Assembly: GCA_026416455.1 (NCBI GenBank)
Contig: JAOAFE010000001.1
Coordinates: forward strand, 186,001 to 250,000
Direction of reading: 5' to 3'
From: Syntrophales bacterium
GTDB lineage: Bacteria; Desulfobacterota; Syntrophia; Syntrophales; UBA8958
DNA length: 64,000 nucleotides
Position 1 is the stretch's first letter. Every line of letters begins with the position of its first letter. The notes beneath the pieces are model-generated. The model searched no databases. It was not told the origin of the DNA and saw nothing but the letters and a program-made list of their open reading frames with translations. A program made the translations under genes and the position numbers. Shown here piece by piece: positions 1 to 9,532 of the stretch.

Positions 1-869
1 GTACGGGGAAGGAACTGGTGGCCAGGGCTATACATAAAAACAGCAATCGAGCGGGCGGGCCTTTGATTATGGTAAACTGTGCGGCCATTCCCGATACGTT
101 GATTGAAAGCGAACTGTTCGGTTACGACAAGGGGGCATTTACTGGCGCTTTTCGGTCTTACCGGGGAAAGTTTGAGGAGGCAAACGGAGGTACCATCTTT
201 CTTGACGAGGTAGCAGAGTTGTCTTCCACGGCCCAAGCCAAATTGTTAAGAATATTGCAGGAAAAAGTATTTCAGCCTTTAGGGTCTTCGCGGACTATTA
301 AGTCTGATGCCCGAGTTATAGCGGCCACCAATCGCAATCTCGAGTTATGCGTTGCCAACGGATCCTTTCGTAAGGATCTTTATTATCGGTTGAGTGTTTT
401 TCCTATCTATCTACCCCCGCTGAGAGAAAGGGGCAATGACATTATCATGTTGGCCGACTATTTTGTCCTCAAATATGCTAAAGAAACCGGTAAGAATATA
501 CGGAGGATTTCGCCTGCGGTGATTGATGCCTTTATGAGTCACTCCTGGCCGGGGAACGTGAGAGAATTGGAAAATTGCATTGAAAGGGCCGTTCTGCTGG
601 CGGAAGGCGATACCATAGAAATGATTCACCTTCCCCCTTCTTTACAAGTTAAAACCCGTGAGGAAAAAACTAAAGATACTGGTAAGTTCCACGCTATTGT
701 ATCTGCCCAGGAGAGGGCTTTGATTATCGATGCCCTAAAGGAGTTTAATGGTAACCAAAGCATGGCAGCTCGATCCCTGGGCCTTACGAAGAGAATCATT
801 CAATACAAGATAAAAAAACTGGGCATCGACGCTGATCGATTTCGCCGAAAAAAATCCCCAACAGCTTAA
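1..869 (+). CDS. sigma-54 dependent transcriptional activator (3' part only)
   Basis: The gene runs in from the left edge; the reading frame is open from base 3 and gives 288 residues. It starts inside the Walker A loop ([11 protein letters not shown]) of the sigma-54 interaction AAA+ domain. The sigma-54 contact loop GAFTGA is near residue 46, and Walker B (GGTIFLDE) and the R-finger region ([17 protein letters not shown]) follow. The last 45 residues form a Fis-type helix-turn-helix ([19 protein letters not shown]). The N-terminal sensory part (receiver, GAF or other) is outside the window, so the input signal is unknown. A sigma-54 promoter lies 109 bases beyond the stop, in front of the glutamate synthase genes, so regulation of nitrogen assimilation is a reasonable inference (NtrC- or NifA-like role). 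The family call is secure; the exact subtype is not. Confidence 0.93.
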   Translation, partial: TGKELVARAIHKNSNRAGGPLIMVNCAAIPDTLIESELFGYDKGAFTGAFRSYRGKFEEANGGTIFLDEVAELSSTAQAKLLRILQEKVFQPLGSSRTIKSDARVIAATNRNLELCVANGSFRKDLYYRLSVFPIYLPPLRERGNDIIMLADYFVLKYAKETGKNIRRISPAVIDAFMSHSWPGNVRELENCIERAVLLAEGDTIEMIHLPPSLQVKTREEKTKDTGKFHAIVSAQERALIIDALKEFNGNQSMAARSLGLTKRIIQYKIKKLGIDADRFRRKKSPTA

Positions 870-898
870 TACAATTTTGTTTTCGTTAGTCGATATTC

Positions 899-914
899 GG
901 TACATATTTGTACC
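899..914. promoter_or_regulatory. 16-bp palindrome, candidate activator (enhancer) site
   Basis: GGTACA-TATT-TGTACC is a perfect 6-bp inverted repeat with a 4-base spacer. Its centre lies about 97 bases before the expected start of the downstream sigma-54 promoter, a usual distance for an enhancer-binding protein. The 8-mer ATATTCGG occurs on both sides of it (from 893 and from 917). It does not match the classic NifA (TGT-N10-ACA) site, so the identity of the binder is inference. Confidence 0.45.
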
Positions 915-946
915 CATATTCGGGTCTAAATATGGTGATCTCATTG

Positions 947-964
947 CAACATGCCGTAATGTTG
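947..964. promoter_or_regulatory. inverted repeat CAACAT-N6-ATGTTG, candidate operator
   Basis: A perfect 6-bp inverted repeat with a 6-base spacer lies between the first palindrome and the sigma-54 promoter, centred about 48 bases before the expected transcription start. It could be a second protein-binding site. The evidence is symmetry and position only. Confidence 0.3.
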
Positions 965-977
965 AATCATTTTAATG

Positions 978-993
978 TGGCATGAAAATAGCT
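978..993 (+). promoter_or_regulatory. sigma-54 (RpoN) promoter
   Basis: TGGCAT-GAAAA-TAGCT matches the -24/-12 pattern TGGCAC-N5-TTGCW. GG is at 979-980 and GC at 991-992, with the required 10-base interval between the two dinucleotides. Transcription would start near 1003-1005, about 37 bases before the chosen glutamate synthase start at 1042. The activator gene just upstream and the palindromes at 899-964 fit sigma-54 control of the operon. Confidence 0.72.
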
Positions 994-1041
994 TGTCTGG
1001 GTCCAGGCGGCGGAAGTCGCCCCATGTTGGGAGGACGAGGA

Positions 1042-2160
1042 ATGTGTCGTTTGATTGCAATTACGAGTCTGGAGCCTATCAGCCCTATGGTAGCCATCAG
1101 GGCATTGAATGTCATGAAGGAAGGGCATGATGGTTCCGGTATGGGTTTGTATCTAACCGATTTAGGGGGTTTGTTTGAATCATATAAAGGATTGCCGATA
1201 CTATCGGGAATTTTTTCCTTTGAAGGATTGGAAGAATTGGACCGATATATGTCATCTCAGGGTTTTTCTGTTCGCTATAAATTATCTTTTTCTCCGGTCG
1301 GTGATCCACCAAAGGGTACCCCAAAAAGAGATAACTATTCGATTATAGTTTATGATTATCCTCCCTCTTGGGTGTCATTGAGTCAAGAGGAACGGGAAAA
1401 CCGGTTAATGATGGAACAGCTTTTTCTGAGAAAAAAAGGTGAGCAAGATGACTCGATGCATATATTTAGCTTTTGGCCTGATTGCGTGATGATCAAAGAA
1501 GTAGGTGATCCCATGGAGTTAGCGGATTATCTCGGATTGGAGGGACGTGAGGAACTAAAGGCCCGTGTTATCATGGCTCAAGGTCGTCAAAATACTAATT
1601 ACGCCATAAACATTTACGCCTGTCATCCCTTTTTTATTCAGGGATATGCGACGATGACGAATGGTGAAAATACGGCTTTTGTTCCCATCCGGGAATTTTT
1701 GACCTCGAGAAACTTCCCCGGTTATATAGGCTATCAGTCGGACTCGGAGGTATTCACTCACATCCTCCATTTTACCCATAAGTTTCTGAAAAAAGGGTTA
1801 GCTACGTATAAGCATATCATTACTCCTTTGAGTGATGAGGAAATAGAACGACATCCCAATCGCGACGAGTTGAGGATGCTAAAACATGTATGCCGGCCTT
1901 TGATTATAGACGGTCCCAATTGTGTGATCGGCTGTCTTCCCGATAAAACGATGTTTATGGTCCAAGATAGTAAGAAATTGAGACCCGGCGTTGTGGGAGG
2001 GATGCCAGGTATGTTTGCCTTTTCGTCGGAAATGTGCGGTCTGGATGCCGCGATACCGGAGAGAGATAAAAGTAAAGATTTCCAGCCGATGAAATACGAT
2101 ACAGTGGCCGTATCCGCTAAGAGAGATGAGGTGATGGTATGGAGCCAGTGGGAAAAATAA
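1042..2160 (+). CDS. glutamate synthase, class II glutamine amidotransferase subunit
   Basis: This 372-residue protein is the glutaminase part of a split (archaeal-type) glutamate synthase: it would release ammonia from glutamine for the FMN subunit encoded next. The start chosen here is ATG 1042, preceded by GGAGG at 1030-1034. It gives MCRLIAIT, so Cys2 becomes the N-terminal nucleophile expected of Ntn-type amidotransferases once Met is removed. The longer frame from 982 would start inside the sigma-54 promoter and would bury the cysteine. The body carries features of the GltB1-like family (conserved GHDGSGMG near residue 31 and a GGMPGMFAFSSEMCGLD stretch near the end). It overlaps the next gene by 22 bases, which suggests coupled translation. 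Confidence 0.85.
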   Translation: MCRLIAITSLEPISPMVAIRALNVMKEGHDGSGMGLYLTDLGGLFESYKGLPILSGIFSFEGLEELDRYMSSQGFSVRYKLSFSPVGDPPKGTPKRDNYSIIVYDYPPSWVSLSQEERENRLMMEQLFLRKKGEQDDSMHIFSFWPDCVMIKEVGDPMELADYLGLEGREELKARVIMAQGRQNTNYAINIYACHPFFIQGYATMTNGENTAFVPIREFLTSRNFPGYIGYQSDSEVFTHILHFTHKFLKKGLATYKHIITPLSDEEIERHPNRDELRMLKHVCRPLIIDGPNCVIGCLPDKTMFMVQDSKKLRPGVVGGMPGMFAFSSEMCGLDAAIPERDKSKDFQPMKYDTVAVSAKRDEVMVWSQWEK

Positions 2161-3761
2161 CACCTTCTTCTTTGAGCCCGTACGATCTTCCGTGGCGGGT
2201 TTTGTGGGATAAAGAAAAATGCACCCTTTGCGGTCGCTGCACGGCTGTCTGCCCCGTAAAAGCGATTGAACTGGGAGTTCATAGGAAGAGACTCCTCTCG
2301 GTACCATTGAATCTGACGGAGAAACCAGGACAGGTGTTTACTGTTTACCATGGAATAGATCAGAAAACCGATCCCGCCTACGCGTGTATCGGCTGTGCCA
2401 TGTGTGAGCTTGTTTGTCCTAACGGAGCGATAAAACCGATTAGAAGTCGGGATATAGACAAGCTGCGCTTTCATATAAATCAAGGGGGCAACCCCCGCCG
2501 ACGAGGGGGAAGGCGTAATGACGCAAGGAGTGTCCTGGATGAGATTAAGTTCATTCGCATCAGTATGTTGACCGATCCCGCCCTCGATGCAGGTAGACAT
2601 GAATTTGAATTACGCACCCTATTAGGCAGAATTCTACCGGCCGAAGAGCTTGACCAATACGAGTGGATTCCACCGGTCAGGGAGATTTATCCCCTCATCA
2701 TCGGTGGTATGTCCTTTGGTGCCCTTTCTCCCACCATGTGGGAAGGCATCCAAATGGGGGTAGCTTATTTGAATGAGGAAAAGGGACTACCCGTGCGGGT
2801 AAGTACTGGAGAAGGGGGTTGCCCGCCCCGGCTACTTCGTTCTCGTTTTCTTAAGTACGTCATCTTGCAGATCGCGAGTGGTTACTTTGGGTGGGACGAA
2901 ATTATCAGGGCCTTACCGGAGATGAAGGAGGATCCCTGTGCCATCGAGATTAAATACGGTCAGGGGGCAAAACCGGGTGACGGTGGACTCCTTATGTGGC
3001 ATAAAGTAAACAAGCTTATTGCGGCAATCCGTGGCGTTCCCCAGGGGGTCAGCTTACCCAGCCCACCGACCCACCAGACGAAGTACTCTATCGAAGAGTC
3101 CGTCGCTAAGATGATTCAATCCATGTCAATGGCCTGGGGCTTTCGAGTACCCGTTTACCCCAAGATTTCAGGCACCAGTACTGCCCTGGCCGTCCTCAAC
3201 AATCTTGCCCGGAATTCCTATGCCGCCGCCTTGGCAATCGACGGAGAAGATGGAGGAACGGGGGCTGCGTATAACGTATCCCTTGACCATATGGGTCATC
3301 CAATTGCGAGCAATGTGCGGGATGCCTATTTGAATCTAGTGAAAATCGGGAAGCAGAATGAAATACCTATCATTGCTGCTGGAGGGATAGGGAAGAATGG
3401 GAATCTGGCGGCTAATGCAGCGGCCCTTATTATGCTAGGGGCTAGTGCTGTACAAGTGGGAAAGTATATCATGCAAGCTGCAGGCGGCTGCTTGGGGGCA
3501 GAAAATGACCGCTGTAATATCTGTAATATAGGTCTTTGTCCGAAAGGCATCACATCTCAGGATCCCAGGCTTTACCTCCGTCTCGACCCGGAGAAGGTAG
3601 CCGAAAGAATCGTGGACCTTTTTTTAAGTTTTGATACTGAGCTCAAGAAGATCGTTGCCCCCCTGGGAAGATCGACGTCGCTCCCCATCGGGATGTCCGA
3701 TGCCCTGGGCATTAGTGATAAGAACGCGGCCGAAAGGCTCAGTATCAAATATGTGGTTTAG
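2139..3761 (+). CDS. glutamate synthase, FMN-binding central subunit with ferredoxin domain
   Basis: This 540-residue subunit would aminate 2-oxoglutarate with the ammonia delivered by the preceding amidotransferase. Two [4Fe-4S] motifs open the protein (CTLCGRCTAVCP from Cys28 and CIGCAMCELVCP from Cys83). The glutamate synthase FMN barrel follows from about residue 180 to 500, with PLIIGGMSFGALSP, IKYGQGAKPGDGG, GEDGGTGAA and IIAAGGIGKNGN. A cysteine cluster CNICNIGLCPKGI around residues 459-467 corresponds to the 3Fe-4S ligands of large glutamate synthases. The amidotransferase and GXGXG domains of bacterial GltB are encoded by the flanking genes, so this is the modular form. The electron donor could be ferredoxin or the pyridine-nucleotide module in the next gene. 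Confidence 0.92.
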   Translation: MEPVGKITPSSLSPYDLPWRVLWDKEKCTLCGRCTAVCPVKAIELGVHRKRLLSVPLNLTEKPGQVFTVYHGIDQKTDPAYACIGCAMCELVCPNGAIKPIRSRDIDKLRFHINQGGNPRRRGGRRNDARSVLDEIKFIRISMLTDPALDAGRHEFELRTLLGRILPAEELDQYEWIPPVREIYPLIIGGMSFGALSPTMWEGIQMGVAYLNEEKGLPVRVSTGEGGCPPRLLRSRFLKYVILQIASGYFGWDEIIRALPEMKEDPCAIEIKYGQGAKPGDGGLLMWHKVNKLIAAIRGVPQGVSLPSPPTHQTKYSIEESVAKMIQSMSMAWGFRVPVYPKISGTSTALAVLNNLARNSYAAALAIDGEDGGTGAAYNVSLDHMGHPIASNVRDAYLNLVKIGKQNEIPIIAAGGIGKNGNLAANAAALIMLGASAVQVGKYIMQAAGGCLGAENDRCNICNIGLCPKGITSQDPRLYLRLDPEKVAERIVDLFLSFDTELKKIVAPLGRSTSLPIGMSDALGISDKNAAERLSIKYVV

Positions 3762-3773
3762 AGGTAATATTCG

Positions 3774-6107
3774 ATGGAGTTCCGACCAACGATAGTGATC
3801 GAAGGTGTTAGAGATGGACGTAGATTAGACTCTCGCCTGCTGGAAGAGGAAATTCAAGCGGCAGTAGAAAAAGGCCACCGGTGTATAGAAGTGCATGCTC
3901 ATGGCCAACATGGAATCGGTGGACGCCTATGGCGAGCTAAGGGAGAAGAAGTGTTCGTGCGCATTCTCGGGTCCCCCGGCCAACGGGTGGGTTCGATGGG
4001 ATTTCCCAATACCAAAATTGAGGTGATGGGTCCCTCTTCAGATGACGTCGGATGGCTTAATGCGGGGGCGGAGATAATTGTGCATGGTCATGCCACCAAC
4101 GGCGTGGGCAATGCCATGGCTCAAGGTAAGATTTATATCGCTGGAGATATTGGTGCCCGGGGCATGACTATGACGAAGCATAACCCCCGCTTCGCCCCGC
4201 CGGAACTGTGGGTTTTGGGTAGCGTGGGAGATTTTTTCGCCGAGTTTATGGCGGGAGGTATTGCCGTAATCTGCGGCCATGGAACGGTAAGAAAAGAAAA
4301 TGTGTTAGGCTATCGCCCCTGTGTCGGTATGGTGGGGGGAATGATATATTTTCGCGGACCTCACGGGGGTTACAGTGAAGAGGACGTCCGACTGACGGAA
4401 TTGACCGATGACGATTGGGAATGGCTCAAGAAGAATCTAAAAGGATTTCTGCGAGCCATAAATCGTTCTGATCTTTACGGAGAACTGACCAAGAAAAGGA
4501 AAGAATGGCGGCTATTAATTGCCCGCAAACCTTACGAAAAGAATGGGCAAAAAGTACGAAACATGGCGCGATTCCGAGAAGAGGTATGGGAGAAAGAACT
4601 TGGTCGGGGTGGCATGTTGGGCGACCTCATTAATATTCCTCGTGGTTCGATCGATGTCATAGCCACGGGAGAAATGAGGCGGTATGTCCCCCTTTGGGAA
4701 AATGGAAAATTCCTCCCCCCCTGTCAAGTCGCATGTCCGTCGGGAATTCCAGTTCGCCAAAGATGGGCCCTCATTCGTTCAGGCAAATGGGAAGATGCCA
4801 TCAATCTTGCCCTCTATTATACACCGCTACCGGCCACCGTGTGTGGCTTCCTTTGCCCCAATTTATGTTTGCAAGCCTGTACCAGGTCGGTCGAAAACCT
4901 ACCCACGTTAGACCTTCCCGCTTTGGGGCGGGCATCTCTCGAGGCGAAGGAACCGAAGAGAGCTTCGGAGACGGGGAAGAAGATTGCCATCTTGGGAGGC
5001 GGTCCGGCCGGTCTCTCCCTCGCTTGGCATCTCTGGCTGGCAGGACATGATCCAGTTATCTACGAAAGAGAGCAAGAGGTGGGAGGAAAGATAAGAGAAG
5101 TCATACCTAAAAGTAGAATACCCGACGAGGTTTTACAGCACGAACTCATGCGAGTCATGGAAAAAGTGAGGGTGATTACCCTCGGTAATAAAATAAACGG
5201 GAGGTTACTTCAGCAATGGAAGAGGGTATATGAGTTTATCGTCATCGCCATCGGGGCTGGAGTCGGCAAGAAGATTCCCATCCCCGGCAGTGAAAGAGCT
5301 CTTACGGCCTATGAGTTTTTACGTTTAAGCAAGAAAGACATGATCACGGTAGGAAAAAAGGTGGTTGTAATAGGTGCGGGGAATGTGGGATGCGATGTAG
5401 CGTGCGAAGCCTTTCGTTTAGGGGCGGAGAGTGTCGTTCTGGTGGACATTCAAGAGCCGGCCTCTTTCGGTGAGGAAAGGAAAAAGGCGGAAAAACTGGG
5501 TGCGCGGTTCATTTGGCCCCGAGTGGCGAAAGCCATCACGGAGGAAGGAGTGGAACTGACGGAGGGAGAGCTATTACCCGCTGATATGGTAGTTATGGCC
5601 ATTGGGGATGTGCCTGACGTCTCTTTTCTTCCACCGGAGATAAAACGTAATGGTCCATTCATAGCGGTTGATGAAAGGTACCGGACGAGCGATCCTATGA
5701 TTTACGCCATTGGAGATTCAGTGCGCCTGGGCTTGATTACCGATGCCGTAGGGGCGGGAAAGGTGGTGGCCGAGGACATAGATAGGAGGTTGAGAGGGAA
5801 AGAAGATGTAGTCGATGTGATTAAGCCAGTGGTGGAAAAATCCCGGATAAAACTGGCCTACTACGATCCTCTAACTACTTTGAGCGATTTAGATGCCTGC
5901 GCCCTCCAGTGTAGCTCCTGTGGCCTTTGCCGTGATTGTCATATGTGCGAAACTATTTGTCCGAGAGGGGCAATTTCGAGGCGGGAATTAGATGGTGGAG
6001 ATTATGAATATGTGGTAAATGATGAAAAATGCATCGGTTGTGGTTTTTGCGCAGATGCCTGCCCCTGTGGAATTTGGCAGATGAAGGAAAATTATCCTTT
6101 AGAATAA
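3774..6107 (+). CDS. glutamate synthase GXGXG domain fused to NAD(P)H oxidoreductase (GltD-like)
   Basis: A 777-residue fusion. Residues 1 to about 230 are the GXGXG beta-helix of the glutamate synthase large subunit (repeated GI/GAR/GHGT glycine turns). From Cys317 comes the Fer4_20-type Fe-S domain of the small subunit (CQVACPSGIPVRQ). Two Rossmann folds then bind FAD (ILGGGPAGLSLAW near 405) and NAD(P)H (VVIGAGNVGCDVA near 533). The C-terminus adds two further Fe-S motifs (cysteine-rich stretch from Cys709 and CIGCGFCADACPCGI near 754). It would carry electrons from NAD(P)H to the FMN subunit upstream. It lies 12 bases after that gene, in the same operon. Joining the GXGXG domain to the small subunit is an unusual partition of this enzyme. 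Confidence 0.9.
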   Translation: MEFRPTIVIEGVRDGRRLDSRLLEEEIQAAVEKGHRCIEVHAHGQHGIGGRLWRAKGEEVFVRILGSPGQRVGSMGFPNTKIEVMGPSSDDVGWLNAGAEIIVHGHATNGVGNAMAQGKIYIAGDIGARGMTMTKHNPRFAPPELWVLGSVGDFFAEFMAGGIAVICGHGTVRKENVLGYRPCVGMVGGMIYFRGPHGGYSEEDVRLTELTDDDWEWLKKNLKGFLRAINRSDLYGELTKKRKEWRLLIARKPYEKNGQKVRNMARFREEVWEKELGRGGMLGDLINIPRGSIDVIATGEMRRYVPLWENGKFLPPCQVACPSGIPVRQRWALIRSGKWEDAINLALYYTPLPATVCGFLCPNLCLQACTRSVENLPTLDLPALGRASLEAKEPKRASETGKKIAILGGGPAGLSLAWHLWLAGHDPVIYEREQEVGGKIREVIPKSRIPDEVLQHELMRVMEKVRVITLGNKINGRLLQQWKRVYEFIVIAIGAGVGKKIPIPGSERALTAYEFLRLSKKDMITVGKKVVVIGAGNVGCDVACEAFRLGAESVVLVDIQEPASFGEERKKAEKLGARFIWPRVAKAITEEGVELTEGELLPADMVVMAIGDVPDVSFLPPEIKRNGPFIAVDERYRTSDPMIYAIGDSVRLGLITDAVGAGKVVAEDIDRRLRGKEDVVDVIKPVVEKSRIKLAYYDPLTTLSDLDACALQCSSCGLCRDCHMCETICPRGAISRRELDGGDYEYVVNDEKCIGCGFCADACPCGIWQMKENYPLE

Positions 6108-6122
6108 AAGATAGGAGGCAAT

Positions 6123-8297
6123 ATGAGGAATAATAAAAGGTCTTCCATAGCGTCAGAAAGGGACTACAAAGTAGAAAAGGAAAAGTCCGTACCTGTTTCG
6201 GAGTATTTCGGCGAGAACACATTCAATCTCAAAGTCATGAGAAAGAAGCTGCCGAAAGATACGTATAGGAAAGTTTTAGAGGCGATAAATGAGCAGGGGG
6301 TTTTGGATATAGAAACGGCGAATATTGTGGCCCACGCGATGAAGGAGTGGGCCATAAGCAAAGGAGCTACCCATTTTGCTCACTGGTTCCAGCCCATGAC
6401 GGGGGCGACAGCGGAAAAACACGATGCCTTCATAGAAGTGATCGGACCGGGAGAGGTGATCGAGAGGTTTTCCGGACGCCAGCTCGTACAGGGTGAGCCC
6501 GATGCCTCCAGTTTCCCCAGCGGCGGTATCCGGACTACCTTCGAAGCCCGGGGTTACACGGCTTGGGATATAGCGTCCCCCGCTTTTATTAGGCATAACG
6601 GCATTTCTACTACCTTGTGCATACCAACCGTTTTTATCTCCTATAACGGTGAGGCCCTAGATAAGAAAACTCCCCTTCTAAGATCTTGTAAGGCGTTGAG
6701 CAAAAGCGCCGTCGACATGCTCAAGCTTCTAGGAGTGGAGGGGGTTAATCGTGTTTACTCTACTTTAGGGCCTGAGCAGGAGTACTTCCTCATCGATGCG
6801 TCTTTTTATCACCAGAGAGAGGATCTCGTCCTATGCGGTAGGGCAGTGCAGGGTGCACCACCGGCCAAAGGACAAGAGTTAGAAGATCAATATTTTGGTA
6901 GCATCAAAGAGCGCATTTCTTCTTATATGCACGATGTGGAGGAAGAGCTTTTTAAGCTAGGTATTCCCGCAAAAACGAGGCATAATGAAGTGGCCCCGAG
7001 TCAGTTTGAAATAGCCCCCTTGTTTGAAGAGGCCAATCTCGCGGTTGATCATAATCAGCTGGTTATGGATACTATGAAATTGGTAGCCAAAAAGCATCGC
7101 CTCGCTTGTCTCTTGCATGAAAAGCCCTTCGCCGGCGTGAATGGTTCGGGAAAACACCTCAACTGGTCCCTGGCGGATAACCGGGGAAACAATCTTCTGA
7201 ATCCGGGAACTACGCCTCAGGATAATATTCAATTTCTTGTTTTCTTGATTGCGACTGTGCGGGCCGTCTATCGGCATGCAGACCTTCTTCGGGCGTCCGT
7301 GGCTGGATATAGCAACGATTTTCGCCTTGGAGCCAACGAGGCACCTCCCGCTATCATCTCCGTGTTTTTAGGAGAGCAGCTCACGAAAATCTTGGAGGAT
7401 ATTGAAAAGGGAAGGGTGACGAAGGCAACAGATAATGCCATTATCGATCTCGGTATATCGACTTTGCCCATTCTCAGTCGGGACAATACGGATAGAAACC
7501 GAACTTCACCTTTTGCCTTTACGGGAAACAAATTTGAGTTCCGCGCCGTTGGATCTTCCCAGTCCATATCTTTCCCCACGACGGTGCTCAATACGATTGT
7601 AGCTGAAAGTTTGGACGAGCTGGCGGCGAAAATAAAGGCCATGAAAGGAAAGAATGTAAATCAGGCCGTATTCGACGTTATCCGAGAAGAAATTAAAGAA
7701 ATAAAACCGATACTCTTCAATGGGGATAACTACAGTAAGGAATGGGAGAAAGAGGCAGCCAGGCGTGGTTTGCCAAATGCTAAAACCACACCAGAGGCTT
7801 TAGAGGCACTGGTTTCTGAGAAGGCAATGAATCTTTTTTCCCGTTACGGCGTTCTCACTCCTGTGGAACTAAAATCCCGCTATCTCATTCATCTTGAACG
7901 GTATATTAAAGATATGGAGATAGACGTAAAGTGCTTGCACAATTTAATCATGGGACACGTGGTGCCGGCGGCGGTTAATTATCTGCAAAAACTGGCGGAT
8001 GCGTTGATAAAGTCGAAAGAAATTTTGGGAACGGGAAAAGAACTGTCCAACTTAGAACAGCTAATGAAAAAAGTGAATAGTGGTTTGAATAAGTGTCTCG
8101 AATTGGATAGGGCAATGATGGAAGACCTCTCGAAGGCCGAGTCGATAGAAGACGAGAAAGAAAAAGCCTTTGCCCTCTGTCGGAAAGTAAAGGAGAAGAT
8201 GAGCGATCTGCGCGCCTATGCTGATGAGTTGGAGACTTATATTCCCGATGAACTGTGGACCCTCCCGAAATTCTGGGAGATGTTATTCATCAGTTGA
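6123..8297 (+). CDS. glnN: glutamine synthetase type III
   Basis: 724 residues, the length of the large type III (GlnN) enzymes and far longer than type I (about 470). It makes glutamine from glutamate, ammonia and ATP. Visible family signatures are GPEQEYFLID (metal-binding region), HNEVAPSQFEIAP, GVNGSGKHLNWSL, RLGANEAPPAIISVF and the long alpha-helical C-terminal tail typical of GSIII. The start ATG 6123 has AGGAGG seven bases upstream. It follows the three glutamate synthase genes by 15 bases, so the complete GS-GOGAT cycle is encoded in one transcription unit. A hairpin at 8327-8359 follows the stop. Confidence 0.95.
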   Translation: MRNNKRSSIASERDYKVEKEKSVPVSEYFGENTFNLKVMRKKLPKDTYRKVLEAINEQGVLDIETANIVAHAMKEWAISKGATHFAHWFQPMTGATAEKHDAFIEVIGPGEVIERFSGRQLVQGEPDASSFPSGGIRTTFEARGYTAWDIASPAFIRHNGISTTLCIPTVFISYNGEALDKKTPLLRSCKALSKSAVDMLKLLGVEGVNRVYSTLGPEQEYFLIDASFYHQREDLVLCGRAVQGAPPAKGQELEDQYFGSIKERISSYMHDVEEELFKLGIPAKTRHNEVAPSQFEIAPLFEEANLAVDHNQLVMDTMKLVAKKHRLACLLHEKPFAGVNGSGKHLNWSLADNRGNNLLNPGTTPQDNIQFLVFLIATVRAVYRHADLLRASVAGYSNDFRLGANEAPPAIISVFLGEQLTKILEDIEKGRVTKATDNAIIDLGISTLPILSRDNTDRNRTSPFAFTGNKFEFRAVGSSQSISFPTTVLNTIVAESLDELAAKIKAMKGKNVNQAVFDVIREEIKEIKPILFNGDNYSKEWEKEAARRGLPNAKTTPEALEALVSEKAMNLFSRYGVLTPVELKSRYLIHLERYIKDMEIDVKCLHNLIMGHVVPAAVNYLQKLADALIKSKEILGTGKELSNLEQLMKKVNSGLNKCLELDRAMMEDLSKAESIEDEKEKAFALCRKVKEKMSDLRAYADELETYIPDELWTLPKFWEMLFIS

Positions 8298-8326
8298 TTT
8301 CTGACCGATTACCGTGGTAGTAAGAA

Positions 8327-8359
8327 AAAGGCGGGGTAAAAGACTTAGTTCCCGCCTTT
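8327..8359 (+). terminator. hairpin after glnN (possible terminator or attenuator)
   Basis: AAAGGCGGG (8327-8335) pairs perfectly with CCCGCCTTT (8351-8359) across a 15-base loop. The sequence that follows is AT-rich (AATTTAATTAA) but not a clean T run. It may end or weaken the GS-GOGAT transcript before carA. Confidence 0.5.
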
Positions 8360-8386
8360 AATTTAATTAACCGTGAGGCAAATTGT

Positions 8387-9532
8387 ATGCCGTTTTTGAA
8401 GACCGAGAGGAAAGCGATAATCCTTTTGGAAGATGGTAGCGTTTGGCGGGGAAGTGCCTTTGCTGGATCCGGCGAGGCAGTGGGCGAGGTCGTATTCAAT
8501 ACGAGCTTAACGGGCTATCAGGAGGTGTTGACAGATCCGTCTTATAAGGAACAGATCGTCGTTATGACCTACCCTATGATAGGGAATTACGGAATAAATG
8601 ACGAGGATATGGAATCTGATGGCATTTACCTCGAGGGATTCATCGTGAAAGAATACCATGATCGTCCCAGCAATTGGCGGAGCAAACGCACTTTAAGGGA
8701 GTTCTTGGAAGCGGCGGGCAAAATTGGAATCGAAGGGGTAGACACCCGGGCTATTACGAGACGTTTGCGCATCTACGGGGCTATGAGGGGGATAGTGTCG
8801 ACGGACGATTTGGATCTTAGTTCTCTAAAGAGGAAGTTAGACCAATATCCTGGGCTTATCGGTCGGGATCTCGTCCGCGAGGTCACATGTCGTAAACCGT
8901 ATGTGTGGTTTAATGGAGCCCGGCGTTCAATGAATGGTTGGCCGGAAGGGAAAAAGTTCAAGGTGGCCGTTATCGATTGTGGGGTCAAGTTCAACATCTT
9001 ACGTATGTTGGAGGAGCGGGGATGCGGGGTCATGGTGTTTCCGGCTTTTACCTCGGCCGAGGAGATACTTTCCTATGAACCCGATGGAATCCTTCTTTCT
9101 AATGGGCCTGGAGATCCCGCAGCTTTACCCTATTTAGTCGAGACGACCCGCCGCTTACTCGGACGGCTGCCCATCTTCGGGATATGCCTGGGGCACCAGA
9201 TCATGGGGCAGGCTATGGGAGGAAAAACGGAAAAATTGAAGTTCGGTCATCACGGGGTGAATCAGCCGGTTAAAAATGATCTTACCGGTCGCGTTGAAAT
9301 CACATCTCAAAATCACGGTTTTGTCGTCTTGCCGAGCTCAGTTCGTGAGCGTTGCCATGCGACCCATGCTAATTTAAACGATAATACTTCGGAAGGACTC
9401 TTCTACCCGCATCTGAATGCCCTGAGTGTGCAGTATCATCCGGAAGCGTGTCCTGGTCCGCATGATGCAAGCTACCTCTTCGATCGCTTTGTCAGTATGA
9501 TGAAAGGTAAAGTGAATGATCTTAATAATTGA
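8387..9532 (+). CDS. carA: carbamoyl-phosphate synthase small (glutaminase) subunit
   Basis: 381 residues, the normal CarA length. It hydrolyses glutamine and feeds ammonia to CarB for pyrimidine and arginine synthesis. The N-terminal CarA domain ([17 protein letters not shown]) and the class I amidotransferase domain are both clear, with the nucleophile Cys near residue 267 in GICLGHQ and the HPEAC catalytic histidine/glutamate near the end. The gene overlaps guaA by 17 bases. CarB is not adjacent but follows guaA, so guaA has been inserted between the two subunit genes. Confidence 0.96.
   Translation: MPFLKTERKAIILLEDGSVWRGSAFAGSGEAVGEVVFNTSLTGYQEVLTDPSYKEQIVVMTYPMIGNYGINDEDMESDGIYLEGFIVKEYHDRPSNWRSKRTLREFLEAAGKIGIEGVDTRAITRRLRIYGAMRGIVSTDDLDLSSLKRKLDQYPGLIGRDLVREVTCRKPYVWFNGARRSMNGWPEGKKFKVAVIDCGVKFNILRMLEERGCGVMVFPAFTSAEEILSYEPDGILLSNGPGDPAALPYLVETTRRLLGRLPIFGICLGHQIMGQAMGGKTEKLKFGHHGVNQPVKNDLTGRVEITSQNHGFVVLPSSVRERCHATHANLNDNTSEGLFYPHLNALSVQYHPEACPGPHDASYLFDRFVSMMKGKVNDLNN

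Noticed and set aside
982-1041. Longer start of the glutamate synthase amidotransferase at ATG 982
   Set aside because: It lies within a sigma-54 promoter and would place the catalytic cysteine inside the chain; ATG 1042 has a good ribosome site.
1758-2600. 280-residue open frame on the minus strand
   Set aside because: It is antisense to two glutamate synthase genes, has no family motif and no ribosome site; it is a shadow of the coding strand.
8298-8386. Riboswitch or tRNA between glnN and carA
   Set aside because: Only a simple hairpin is present; no cloverleaf or known aptamer pattern is visible.
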